Assembly (NCBI RefSeq): GCF_001989615.1
Contig: NZ_CP019068.1
Coordinates: forward strand, 62,001 to 126,000
Reading direction: 5' to 3'
DNA from: Halorientalis sp. IM1011
Lineage (GTDB): Archaea; Halobacteriota; Halobacteria; Halobacteriales; Haloarculaceae
Length of the DNA stretch: 64,000 nt
Positions 24,597 through 32,957 of this stretch are shown here, piece after piece; within the stretch, counting starts at the first letter, position 1; each line of letters opens with the position of its first letter. The position numbers and the translations under genes are program-made. The notes under the pieces are model-generated. The model made no database searches. It saw nothing but the letters and a program-made list of their open reading frames with translations, and was not told the DNA's origin.

Positions 24597-26357
24597 ATGC
24601 CAGGGGTCAGTATCGTCCGCGAGGCCGGTGGCGACGCCGCCGGCTTCGACGCGGCGCTGTCTGCCGTTCGCTTCTTCGACGAGTATCGAACCACGGTCCA
24701 CTACGACGGTGACGATCTGACCGTCGCGTCCACGGGGTACGACGGGTACCCGGTCCGGACGGTCGAGACCGAGCACGGCTGTGTCGTCCTCGAGGGGTAC
24801 CTCTACGACGTGGACGACGCGGACGCCCACCTCGCGGACGTGGCCGAGTGGGTCGCGACCGACGACCGCACGGCGCTGCGGTCCTGGGTCCGTGACCGCG
24901 ACGGCGACTTCCTCGTGGTCGTCGTCGACGAGACCGAGGAGACGGCGACGGTCGTCCCCGACGCGCTCGGTCGGCTCCCGCTGTACCACGCCGAGATCGA
25001 CGGGGCGACGGTCGTCTCCCGGGAGCTGAAGCTGATCCGGGAGCTAGCGGAGATCCGGGACGAGCCGGTCGGCGTCGACGACCTCGCGGTCGCCCAGTCG
25101 CTGCTGTTTGGCTATCGGCTGGGGACGGGAACGCTCTTCGACAGCGTCGACCGGTTGCCGCCGGCCGCGACGCTGTCCGTCGGCGAGGATCGGGAGGTGT
25201 CGCGGCTGTTCCGACACGACTTCGGCGCGACGGTCTACGATCACCGCTCGCCCGACGAGAACGCGGCACAGCTCGCGGACCTGTTCGAGACGGCCTGCGA
25301 GAACCGCACCGCGCTCCCCGGCGGGACGGTCCTCGCGCTCTCGGGGGGCCTCGACTCGCGGGCGGTCGCCGGCGCGTTCGAGGCCACGGGCGTCGACTTC
25401 ACGGCGGCGACGTTCGACCGGCCTGACGGGTCCGCCTCCGACGAGGTCCGGGCCGCGGCGTCGGTCGCCGATGCACTCGACGTGGACTGGCAGCAGTACG
25501 TCGCTCACGACACCGACGAACACCGGGAGACGCTGCTGGAACTCAAACAGGGGATGAACTACCTCCGGCTCTCCTTCCTCGTGGACTTCCTGGAGCGACT
25601 CGATCCGCCACGGGGGGCGGCGACCTACGTCACCGGCGACGGCGGCGACAAGGTCTTCCGGGACATGCGCCCGTCGCGGTCGTTCGCGGATCGCGGTGAG
25701 ATGGTCGACTACGCCATCGCCGCGAACAGCATCTTCGACGCGAGCGAGGCGGCGGCCATCGCGGGCGTCCCCGAGGAACGGCTGCGGGCGTCGGTCCGTG
25801 ACCGCTTCGAGCAGTACCCCGAGTCCGACCACAGGGACGCGTACGTCCACTTCCTCGTCCGCGAGCGCGGGATGAACTGGCTCTATCAGGGCGAGGACCG
25901 GAACCGCTACTACTACTGGAGCGTCAGCCCCTTCTACTCCCAGTCGTTCTTCCGGGCGGCGATGCAGTGTCCGCCCGACCAGAAGGGGCCGGAGTTCTAC
26001 CAGCGGTTCCTCCGGCAGTTCGCGCCCGAGCTGGTCGACATCGAGTACGTCAACTTCGGCGCGTCGATCACATCCGCGGAGTACCGGGTCAAGCGGTTCG
26101 TCTACGACACCCTGTCGCGGTACCCCTCGCTCCAGGATGCCGTCGTCGACGTGGTCAAACGGCTCGGGAACGACAGCACCGTGTCGGCCCCGGAAGTCGT
26201 CGAGGACATCGAGCGGGAACTGGCGGCCGACGGCGTCGAGCGGACGCTCTCGACGGCGGCCGTCGAGGACGTCGTCCACAACCCCGACGCGTACAGCGAA
26301 CCGGAGATGTACCACCTCCTGACGGTCGCGACGCTCGTCGGCGAAGCCTCGGGGTAG
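24597..26357 (+). CDS. Second asparagine-synthetase-like protein, also without Cys2
   Basis: 586 aa. The N-terminal glutaminase-like domain starts MPGVSIVREAGGDAAG, so the nucleophilic Cys2 is replaced by Pro; the later GTGTLFDSVDRLPPAATL segment is typical of the family. The synthetase domain retains the PP-loop (VLALSGGLDSRAVAGAF) and a GDGGDKVF motif. It shares fold and defect, but little sequence, with the protein at 19555-21447. Candidate reactions are ammonia-dependent amidation of a uronic acid or intramolecular amide formation, as in beta-lactam synthetases. Start 24597 is supported by the promoter spacing. Convergent with a glycosyltransferase (8-bp gap). Confidence 0.88.
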   Translation: MPGVSIVREAGGDAAGFDAALSAVRFFDEYRTTVHYDGDDLTVASTGYDGYPVRTVETEHGCVVLEGYLYDVDDADAHLADVAEWVATDDRTALRSWVRDRDGDFLVVVVDETEETATVVPDALGRLPLYHAEIDGATVVSRELKLIRELAEIRDEPVGVDDLAVAQSLLFGYRLGTGTLFDSVDRLPPAATLSVGEDREVSRLFRHDFGATVYDHRSPDENAAQLADLFETACENRTALPGGTVLALSGGLDSRAVAGAFEATGVDFTAATFDRPDGSASDEVRAAASVADALDVDWQQYVAHDTDEHRETLLELKQGMNYLRLSFLVDFLERLDPPRGAATYVTGDGGDKVFRDMRPSRSFADRGEMVDYAIAANSIFDASEAAAIAGVPEERLRASVRDRFEQYPESDHRDAYVHFLVRERGMNWLYQGEDRNRYYYWSVSPFYSQSFFRAAMQCPPDQKGPEFYQRFLRQFAPELVDIEYVNFGASITSAEYRVKRFVYDTLSRYPSLQDAVVDVVKRLGNDSTVSAPEVVEDIERELAADGVERTLSTAAVEDVVHNPDAYSEPEMYHLLTVATLVGEASG

Positions 26358-26365
26358 TTCCCGGC

Positions 26366-27274
26366 CTACCCGGTGACGCGTCGATAGACGCGCTCTATCT
26401 CGGCTCCCATCCGATCCAGTCCGTCGACAGCCGCGCGGCCGTCGCTGCGCTGGCCGGCGTCGAGTACCGACTCCAGCCCCGCGACCAGTTCCGACTCCGT
26501 CTCACAGACCCGGGAGTTGGACACGTCTGTGAGCGTCTCGCGGACGAATCCCACGTCCGTCGAGACGACGGGGACGTTGCAGGCCGCGGCCTCCTTGACG
26601 ACCATCGGCCCGCTCTCGCGGTCGGAGGTCACCAGCACGGCGTCACTCGCGTTCATGTAGAAAGGGACGTCCTCGTAGGGGACGCCGTGCATCGTCCGGA
26701 GGTCGACGTCGCCGTCGACGGCGTCGGCGACGCGCTCGGCCAGCGGGTAGTTCTTCACCTCGCGGCCGGGCGGATAGGGGAAGAGGACGACGGGTCCGTC
26801 GGTGTCCCAGCCGAGTCGGTCGCGGGCGCGCTCGCGGTCGATGGGCCGGAACTGCTCGGTGTCGACGCCCCAGGGGATCACCTCGTGGTCCGTGTCGAGG
26901 TGGTCGCTCATCGTCTCGGAGGGGAGGACGACGGCGTCGCTCAGCCGCGCCGAGAGCCGGCTCAGCCGGGGGACGAACGAGTCCGTGGCCATGAGGTCCG
27001 ACCCCCAGAGGTGGAGGACGACGGGGCAACTCGGCTGTGCGATCGCGAACGGACCGAGCAGCCCGTAGTGGGCGTGGATCACGTCGTAGTCGTCCAGAGC
27101 GTGGTCCAGGACGTCCGGATAGTACCGGAGGTAGTCGACGGCCGAACGGGACTCGGTCGTCGAGTGTTCGCCGGGAACGGTCAGCGTCGTACACGACACG
27201 CCGTGGGCCTCGACGGCTGCGACCTGCTTCTCGAAGAACGACCGCGGCGTGTTGACCAGCTGTAACACTTTCAT
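26366..27274 (-). CDS. GT4-type glycosyltransferase (short form)
   Basis: 302 aa, somewhat shorter than typical GT4 enzymes. Begins MKVLQLVNTPRSFFEKQVAAV and has DVIHAHYGLLGPFAIA and HLWGSDLMA in the acceptor domain, VIPWGVDTEQFRP at the domain junction, and a C-terminal donor site with SDRESGPMVVKEAAACNVPVVSTDVG (E-x7-E region). Cytoplasmic. The ATG is 71 nt after a box identical over 20 nt to the one before the DUF354 gene at 36139, suggesting co-regulation of two enzymes of one pathway. Confidence 0.9.
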   Translation of the reverse strand: MKVLQLVNTPRSFFEKQVAAVEAHGVSCTTLTVPGEHSTTESRSAVDYLRYYPDVLDHALDDYDVIHAHYGLLGPFAIAQPSCPVVLHLWGSDLMATDSFVPRLSRLSARLSDAVVLPSETMSDHLDTDHEVIPWGVDTEQFRPIDRERARDRLGWDTDGPVVLFPYPPGREVKNYPLAERVADAVDGDVDLRTMHGVPYEDVPFYMNASDAVLVTSDRESGPMVVKEAAACNVPVVSTDVGFVRETLTDVSNSRVCETESELVAGLESVLDAGQRSDGRAAVDGLDRMGAEIERVYRRVTG

Positions 27275-27344
27275 GGATAGGCGTGGACGGCCACCGCGCC
27301 GGGGTGGCCGAGTGTCCGTACCGACGGCTGGCGTCGGTCGACCG

Positions 27345-27362
27345 TTATTATAGAGGTGATAG
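27345..27362 (-). promoter_or_regulatory. Shared promoter box (CTAT-N7-ATAATAA)
   Basis: Minus-strand reading: CTAT-CACCTCT-ATAATAA-CGG. The 20-mer CTATCACCTCTATAATAACG recurs exactly at 36033-36052 on the plus strand. Confidence 0.72.
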
Positions 27363-27382
27363 TCGTGGACTGCCGCCGGCGC

Positions 27383-27958
27383 TCACTCCGAGCGAACGGC
27401 CCACTGGTAGAGTTCGCGCAGGCCCGGTGCGCCGTCGACCAGCCAGAGCGCGATCGCCGCCAGCGGCGGGCCGAAGAAGACGACGAACACCGTCGGATCC
27501 TCGGCCGTGACGAGCAGTTCGAGGAAGGCGACGAGGAACCCCATGACGGTCGTGATCGCCCCGGCCGGGTCCTCGCTCCCGGGGAAGATCACCAGCGGCC
27601 AGAGCACCTTGCCGACGGTGTACGGTTTGTCCAGCAAGATCGCGAGGAGCACGTCGCCGGCGAGGTGTGACCAGTAACCGACGACGAAGGCGAGACCGAG
27701 GGACTCGCTGTCGCGTCGCTGTGCGAGCCAGTAGACCGCGAGGCCGACCGGGAGCGCCACGAAGAGCGAGTGGCCGGCCGCGTAGCCGCTCGCGAACACG
27801 TCGAACACCCAGGCCGCGCTCTTGTCGACGAGATCTGGAAGCTGCGTCGCGACGGCGAGGACGAGCACGTCCCGGCCGGTGACGCCGGGGTCGGCGGTCA
27901 GTCGCGACGACAGCGAGTAGAGCACGTAGCCGAAGGCGGCGTGTCCCCACGGCCACAT
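27383..27958 (-). CDS. Membrane-bound metal-dependent hydrolase, YdjM/DUF457-like
   Basis: 191 aa with four to five hydrophobic segments. The family hallmarks are histidines near helices: MWPWGHAAFGYVLYSL at the N-terminus, AAGHSLFVALPVGLAVYW and VGYWSHLAGDVLLAILLDKP. The gene overlaps the preceding GT-C-like gene through a TGATG junction (27956-27960), so they are co-translated. Members of this family are known as inner-membrane proteins of poorly defined, possibly phospholipase-like activity. Here it may act on the lipid carrier or the membrane side of the glycan pathway (inference). Confidence 0.8.
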   Translation of the reverse strand: MWPWGHAAFGYVLYSLSSRLTADPGVTGRDVLVLAVATQLPDLVDKSAAWVFDVFASGYAAGHSLFVALPVGLAVYWLAQRRDSESLGLAFVVGYWSHLAGDVLLAILLDKPYTVGKVLWPLVIFPGSEDPAGAITTVMGFLVAFLELLVTAEDPTVFVVFFGPPLAAIALWLVDGAPGLRELYQWAVRSE

Positions 27959-29919
27959 CAGTTGCCTCTCGCGGTTCCGATCCCGCGTTCACAGACCGAC
28001 ACCTGGCCGTTGTCGTAGTTGATCCCGTAGCCGCCACAGAGCTGGGACCGATCGACGGCTGGCTTGTGCGCCCGTCCCTGGCCGCTCCGGAAGTACGCGC
28101 CACCCGTCTGGGCGTACTCCCGGTAGACGAGGGTACCGTTCGGACTGGTCCCGTTCACGATCGCGATGGGTTCGGTATGGGTGCCCCACGCCCGTTCGAA
28201 GACCGTGCCGTAGGGGTGATCGGCCGAGAGCTGGTCTTGCCGGCTCGTGTTCACCGTCCCGTTGATCGTCTCGACGGCGGCCAGTTCGCTCTCGGTGTAG
28301 CTGTAGCGGGTCTGGACCCCGTCGAACGGCGGCGAGTCGAGGGAGCCCTGACTCGACAGCAGCGTGACGGGCGGGTACGTGACCGCGAACAGTACGAGTA
28401 CCGTCGCGACCACGGCCCGCGGCGTCTCGCTGGCGAGGTAGCCGACACCGATCGCCGCGAGGACGGCGGCCGGCGCGGTGAGGAAGGAGGGCCACCGGCC
28501 CGGGACGAACGTCCGGATGCCGAAAAGCGGGAGGCCGAAGATGAACACGAGCATCACGAGGACAGCGATGATGCACGCGATGGTCGTCTGCGACGTGCGC
28601 TTGCGGTGGAGGACGTAGAGGCTCCCGATGACCGTCAGGAGCAGGATGAGGACGAGTCCCATCGCGTTGACGTACGTGATCGCCACCTCGAAGGTGCTGG
28701 GCTGGGCGGCCGCGGATTCGCCGCCACCGCCGGCGCTGCCCTGGCTCGCGAGGTTCAGGAAGCCGGCCGAGGTCCGCAGCGTCTCCCCGAAGTAGCTGAA
28801 CATCGTCTCGAGGAACGACGACCCCTGGTAGGGCGTCAGCGACCACATGAACGTGAGCAGGCCCAGGTCGAACACCAGGAGACTGGAGAGGTTCACCGAC
28901 TCGCGGACCCGTCCGCCGAGACCGCCCTCGAGTTTCGGTGCCAGCAGGCCCGTCGAGAGCAGGAGCTTCGCGATCAGCCCCGACCCGATGAACACGAGCA
29001 TGACGAACGACGAGATCTGGTGTGTGAGGATGATCGCGACGCTGAACAGGACGACGAGCAGGTAATCGCGTGGCCCGTAGTTCGACGCCATGATTCGGGT
29101 CAGTGCGTACACGATGGCGACGAAGAAGACGAGCCCGAGACTCGTCGGGATCAGGTGGATCCCCCACTCGATTACGTTCCCGCTCAAGGCGAAGAGGGCC
29201 GCGGCGAACACGGCCAGCCGCTTCTCGACGAGCACGTCCGCGGTCGCGTAGACCAGAAGCGTCGACAGCGGCATGGCGATCCCGACGGTGAGAAACAGCG
29301 CCTGCCGGATCGACACGTCGAGCAACTGGCTGCCGACCGCGACGAGCAGGTGAAAGAGCGGCGAGGCGTAGTACTTCGAGGACGCGATGGGCGACAGCGA
29401 GTTCTCGTTGGCGATGCCGTGGACGTAGTTGGCCACGTGGCTCCAGATGTCGATGCCGACGTAGCCCGGTGCGGTGTACGCGCCCGCCAGCCGGACGACC
29501 GCGCCGAAGACGACCACCTCGGTCAACAGGAGCCCGACGTGGTAGTCCTGCTCGTCGGAGAACAGCACCTGCACGAGCAGGGTGATCCCCGTCCAGACCG
29601 CGAGGTAGTAGAACAGCGGCGAGCGGGACTGGTGGACCGCGACGACGACCATCGCGGCCATCCCGGCGAACACGAGGGTCGGGAGGAGTCGGGTCAGCCA
29701 CGGCGACAGCGTCGGCATGCCCGTCCCGTTCGAGTACCGGACCCCGAGCAGGTACAGCAGGCTCGCGACCACGAGCACCAGCGGCAGCGTATCGATGTAC
29801 ACCTGTGAGACGACGAACCGGAGCGGGAGCATCGCGAGCCCCAGAAGCAGGGCCAGGATCGCACCGGCGACGTCGAGGCGAAAGTCGAACCAGCGAGCGT
29901 CGTTCGTTTGTTGAGCCAT
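27958..29919 (-). CDS. Polytopic GT-C-like membrane glycosyltransferase
   Basis: 653 aa, about 12-14 predicted transmembrane helices in the first 490 residues and a hydrophilic exterior C-terminal domain. Between helices lie the external acidic motif GIDIWSHVANYVHGIANENSL and YYASPLFHLLVAVGSQLL, consistent with a lipid-phosphate-sugar-dependent GT-C fold (DxD-like loop, not proven). It lacks the oligosaccharyltransferase WWDYG motif, so it is probably not AglB. It probably modifies the glycan on the outer face of the membrane. Overlaps the YdjM-like gene; promoter at 29985-30002. Confidence 0.75.
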   Translation of the reverse strand: MAQQTNDARWFDFRLDVAGAILALLLGLAMLPLRFVVSQVYIDTLPLVLVVASLLYLLGVRYSNGTGMPTLSPWLTRLLPTLVFAGMAAMVVVAVHQSRSPLFYYLAVWTGITLLVQVLFSDEQDYHVGLLLTEVVVFGAVVRLAGAYTAPGYVGIDIWSHVANYVHGIANENSLSPIASSKYYASPLFHLLVAVGSQLLDVSIRQALFLTVGIAMPLSTLLVYATADVLVEKRLAVFAAALFALSGNVIEWGIHLIPTSLGLVFFVAIVYALTRIMASNYGPRDYLLVVLFSVAIILTHQISSFVMLVFIGSGLIAKLLLSTGLLAPKLEGGLGGRVRESVNLSSLLVFDLGLLTFMWSLTPYQGSSFLETMFSYFGETLRTSAGFLNLASQGSAGGGGESAAAQPSTFEVAITYVNAMGLVLILLLTVIGSLYVLHRKRTSQTTIACIIAVLVMLVFIFGLPLFGIRTFVPGRWPSFLTAPAAVLAAIGVGYLASETPRAVVATVLVLFAVTYPPVTLLSSQGSLDSPPFDGVQTRYSYTESELAAVETINGTVNTSRQDQLSADHPYGTVFERAWGTHTEPIAIVNGTSPNGTLVYREYAQTGGAYFRSGQGRAHKPAVDRSQLCGGYGINYDNGQVSVCERGIGTARGN

Positions 29920-29984
29920 TGTGTGGAAATCAGCGACGGCGACGTGATCGGCGACTGTGCGTCGTCACACGCGAGCGGTCCTGT

Positions 29985-30002
29985 TTATAATACGGTCCCT
30001 AA
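29985..30002 (-). promoter_or_regulatory. Variant shared promoter box
   Basis: Minus-strand reading: TTAG-GGACCGT-ATTATAA-ACAGG, 66 nt before ATG 29919. It separates the membrane-protein operon from the upstream deacetylase. Confidence 0.58.
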
Positions 30003-30019
30003 GGTGGTTTGGGAGCCGG

Positions 30020-30778
30020 CTATCCGAACTCCTGTGCCAGATACCGCTCGCGTGCGTACGTGGCGGTCCGGCGCCGGGTCTCCGCGACACCCTCGTGAAC
30101 GCGGTGTTCGAAGGGGTCGTCGGTCTCGCCCCAGAGTCCGGGGTGGACGAGCACCTGTGCTTTGGACCCGAACCCGGCCGGGTCGGGCGGGTCCCCGCGC
30201 CAGCGCTGGTCGGAGTCGCCGTGGTACTCGATGTCGGTGAAGAATCGCGGTTCGTACGTGCTGGGGAAGGCATCGAATTCGCGGCGCAACACCCGCTCGG
30301 GCGGGATGTGGAACGAGACCGTCTCGATCGGGTCGAGGACCGTCGAGAGGGTCGCCCGCTCGTCCCGGACGCGCTCGGCGATGGGTGCCTCCGCAGTCGG
30401 GACCGCGTCCGGCGACCAGTACTGGTGCGTGCTGAAGTGCACCCCGATGTCGTGGCCGAGATCCGCGATCTCGGTCAGTGTCTCGCGGGTGTTCGCTTCC
30501 AGCACGTTGTACATGGGCGAGGCGACGAGCACGAAGTAGGTACTCTCGATCCCGAGGTCGGCCTCGATCTCGGCCATCCGGCGTGCACGCCGGGGAGACA
30601 GATCCACGTCGTGGCGCAACAGGACGGTCCCCGGGGCGACCGAGTCGCCGTACCGCCCGAACGTGTACCCCTCCGAACGGATCTCGCGGAGGAACGACTC
30701 GTACCAGTCGAACGAGAACGTGACGGCGTCGGTAAGCGACGCCGACGCGCCGTCCGCTCGGTGATCAGACGTCGTCAC
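30020..30778 (-). CDS. Polysaccharide-deacetylase-like protein (NodB fold)
   Basis: 252 aa. The first NodB motif appears as LLRHDVDLSPRRA (Asp-Val-Asp with preceding His) and the second as GHDIGVHFSTHQYW (His for metal). No signal peptide, so action is cytoplasmic. GTG 30778 is the start; it lies 14 nt inside the upstream glycosyltransferase gene, whose TGA is at 30765-30767, showing translational coupling. In glycan clusters such proteins remove N-acetyl groups from lipid-linked or nucleotide sugars; the exact substrate is unknown. Confidence 0.85.
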   Translation of the reverse strand: MTTSDHRADGASASLTDAVTFSFDWYESFLREIRSEGYTFGRYGDSVAPGTVLLRHDVDLSPRRARRMAEIEADLGIESTYFVLVASPMYNVLEANTRETLTEIADLGHDIGVHFSTHQYWSPDAVPTAEAPIAERVRDERATLSTVLDPIETVSFHIPPERVLRREFDAFPSTYEPRFFTDIEYHGDSDQRWRGDPPDPAGFGSKAQVLVHPGLWGETDDPFEHRVHEGVAETRRRTATYARERYLAQEFG

Positions 30779-31772
30779 GGGTGTCCTCCCGGATCTGCAG
30801 GTGGTCGTTGTTCTGCCGGTCCGTGACCATCGACAGGAACAGACAGACGACGCCGAGCATCGTCAACACGAGTGACTCGACGACGCCCGGATCCTCGCCG
30901 TGGTCCGTGAGCCGACTCAAAAGCGCCAGGCCGCCGGTGCCGACGGCGAACGCGCCCAGCGGGTAGAGGATCGCCAGCGGGTGGAACTCACGGACGAGGT
31001 ACTTCGCCCGCAGTCGCCAGAGGAAGTCCCGGAGCAGGAGCGCCGACAGCTTCGGGACGAACGATCGGTAGGAGATGTGGCTCGTCTCGTCCTTGTAGAC
31101 GGCGCGTCGCGCCACGTCGGCGATCCGCATCTCGTGGACGTTGAGTCGGACGAGCAGGTCGTTCGCGAAGCCGTAATCCTCGTAGAGCTCGTCGATCTCG
31201 ACTTTCTCCAGGGCCTCGAGCGAGATGGCGGTGGACCCGTTCTGGGGATCCATCACGCTCCAGTAGCCGCTGGCGATCTTGGTGAGCGCCGAGAGGGTGA
31301 CGTTCCCGAACTGCCGGAACGCGGGCATGTCCTCGTTGTCGCGGTCGAGCAGTCGGTTCCCCTTGGCGTAGTCGGCCCGGTCCTCGGCGACGGGCGCGAC
31401 GATGCGTTCGACGATGTCGGGTTCGGTCTGCCCGTCACCGGAGATGACGACCGTCACGTCGATTCCGTCGTCGCGCGTGTGCTCGTAGCCCGTCTTGATC
31501 GCGCCGCCGACGCCCCTGTTTTCCTCGTGCTGGAGCGGGACGACCTGTGGATCGAGTTCGACGCCGCCGTCGGTGACGACCGCCGGATCGGCCGTCTGCT
31601 CGTTCACGCGGTCGGCGTGTGTCTGGATCTCCGTCCAGGTCTCGTCGGTCGAGGCGTCGTCGATCACGTAGGCGCGGTCGACGAACTCCGGGAGCGTCTC
31701 GATCACGTCGCCGATGTGTCCGGCCTCGTTGTAGGCCGGAATCACGGCACCGACGGTGTTACCCTCGTACAT
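30765..31772 (-). CDS. GT2-family glycosyltransferase with C-terminal membrane anchor
   Basis: 335 aa, dolichyl-phosphate-sugar-synthase-like. The GT-A nucleotide site is visible (VGAVIPAYNEAGHIGDVIETL, AYVIDDASTDETW, VVISGDGQTEPDIVERI with the DGQ form of the DxD region). Two helices follow at about 255-320 (LAILYPLGAFAVGTGGLALL, VVESLVLTMLGVVCLFLSMV). It would load a sugar onto the polyprenyl phosphate carrier at the cytoplasmic face. Overlaps the deacetylase by 14 nt; the shared box at 31865-31882 lies 93 nt upstream. Confidence 0.9.
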   Translation of the reverse strand: MYEGNTVGAVIPAYNEAGHIGDVIETLPEFVDRAYVIDDASTDETWTEIQTHADRVNEQTADPAVVTDGGVELDPQVVPLQHEENRGVGGAIKTGYEHTRDDGIDVTVVISGDGQTEPDIVERIVAPVAEDRADYAKGNRLLDRDNEDMPAFRQFGNVTLSALTKIASGYWSVMDPQNGSTAISLEALEKVEIDELYEDYGFANDLLVRLNVHEMRIADVARRAVYKDETSHISYRSFVPKLSALLLRDFLWRLRAKYLVREFHPLAILYPLGAFAVGTGGLALLSRLTDHGEDPGVVESLVLTMLGVVCLFLSMVTDRQNNDHLQIREDTRDDV

Positions 31773-31864
31773 GGTTCACTCCGGACCCGCAGGGACGCGT
31801 GGTCCAGTCGGCGAACGACGATGCTGTACTGTCATGTCGGTTCGGACGAGGAGACCCGGCGTCG

Positions 31865-31882
31865 TTATTATGTACCAGATAG
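31865..31882 (-). promoter_or_regulatory. Shared promoter box (CTAT-N7-ATAATAA)
   Basis: Minus-strand reading: CTAT-CTGGTAC-ATAATAA-CGAC. It drives the GT2/deacetylase operon. Confidence 0.68.
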
Positions 31883-31934
31883 CCGATGCTTACGAGACCG
31901 GTAAGACTGACCGGGAATTCCGCCGGAGCGGACC

Positions 31935-31952
31935 TTAGACCCATCGTAGTAA
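31935..31952 (+). promoter_or_regulatory. Degenerate shared box before the LpxD-like gene
   Basis: TTAG-ACCCATC-GTAGTAA-G, ending 28 nt before ATG 31980. Same geometry with two changes in the AT core. Confidence 0.5.
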
Positions 31953-31979
31953 GGGGTGTCGGGGTCGACGCTCCGGTGA

Positions 31980-32798
31980 ATGGACGCGTACTCGACGACC
32001 GAGATCGCGGCGGCGCTCGACCTCGACCACACGGGTACCCCGACCCGTGTGACCGGCGTCGACGCGCTCGATCGCGCGACGGCCACCGAGCTCTCCTTTT
32101 GCGTCTACGAGGACGCCGACCCGATCAGGGAGTCCGACGCGGGCGCGGTCGTCTGCCCGCCGTCGGTGTCGCCGGGTGACGACACGACGCTGCTGGTGGC
32201 CGAGCGGCCGAAACTCGCGTTCGCCAGAGCCGTCGAGCAGTTCTTCGAGCCGGAGCGGCCGACCGGTGTCCACCCCTCGGCGGCCGTCGCGGACGGGGCG
32301 ACCGTCGGCGCGGACACGTACATCGGCCCCAACGTCACCGTCGCGAGTTGCGTGACGATCGGCGAGGGCTGTACGATCCGGGCGGGGACGACCCTCGGGA
32401 GCGAGGGATTCGGGTTCGCCCGGGACGGTTCGGGGACACCTCACCGATTACCCCACCGGGGTCGCGTCCGGATCGAGGACGGCGTCGAGATCGGCGCGAA
32501 CTGTTCGATCGACCGGGCCGTGTTCGGCGAGACGGTCGTCGGACCGCGGGCGAAACTGAGCGGTCAGGTCCACCTCGCCCATCACGTCGAGATCGGGGCG
32601 GACACGCTCGTGGCCTCGAACTGCGCGTTCGCCGGCGGGGCCGTGCTCGGCGACCGGGTGATGTGTCACCCTCACGCCGCCGTCGCCAACGACGTTCGCG
32701 TCGGCGACGACGCCGAACTCGCGGCCAACGCCGGGGTCCTCGACGACGTAGATCCGGGGACGACCGTCGCGGGGACGCCGGCCACGCCGATCAGATGA
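31980..32798 (+). CDS. LpxD-like left-handed beta-helix N-acyltransferase
   Basis: 272 aa with the complete LpxD layout: an N-terminal uridine-binding-like domain (STTEIAAALDLDHTG, ALDRATATELSFCVYEDAD), then hexapeptide repeats (VHPSAAVADGATVGADTYIG, VTIGEGCTIRAGTTLG) including GFGFARDG and the catalytic-type His201 in VHLAHHVEIGADT. Archaea have no lipid A, so the substrate is not UDP-acyl-glucosamine; an N-acetyl or acyl transfer onto an amino nucleotide-sugar, in the manner of WbpD or QdtC, fits the aminotransferase in the window. Divergent from the GT2 operon. Confidence 0.85.
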   Translation: MDAYSTTEIAAALDLDHTGTPTRVTGVDALDRATATELSFCVYEDADPIRESDAGAVVCPPSVSPGDDTTLLVAERPKLAFARAVEQFFEPERPTGVHPSAAVADGATVGADTYIGPNVTVASCVTIGEGCTIRAGTTLGSEGFGFARDGSGTPHRLPHRGRVRIEDGVEIGANCSIDRAVFGETVVGPRAKLSGQVHLAHHVEIGADTLVASNCAFAGGAVLGDRVMCHPHAAVANDVRVGDDAELAANAGVLDDVDPGTTVAGTPATPIR

Positions 32799-32921
32799 CC
32801 TGTCGGCAACTACGAATATCGAACCCGACCTGTCTGTTCCGTGTTCCGATTTTATTTCACGTTTTCCGTGGAAATCGACTCGGAAATTCCAGTCTTCACA
32901 TAATATTTGCTATAGATCGAC

Positions 32922-32930
32922 ATTTTTAAA
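32922..32930 (+). promoter_or_regulatory. TATA box ATTTTTAAA, leaderless spacing
   Basis: Ends 28 nt before ATG 32958, inside an AT-rich 150-bp stretch that contrasts with the surrounding GC-rich DNA. A CTAT lies 8 bp upstream. Confidence 0.55.
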
Positions 32931-32957
32931 CCCATCTCGCAAGGCCTTCAATATGCG

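Noticed and set aside
28066-29808. Plus-strand frame opposite the GT-C-like gene
   Set aside because: Antisense shadow rich in Arg/Glu; the minus frame shows regular transmembrane helices.
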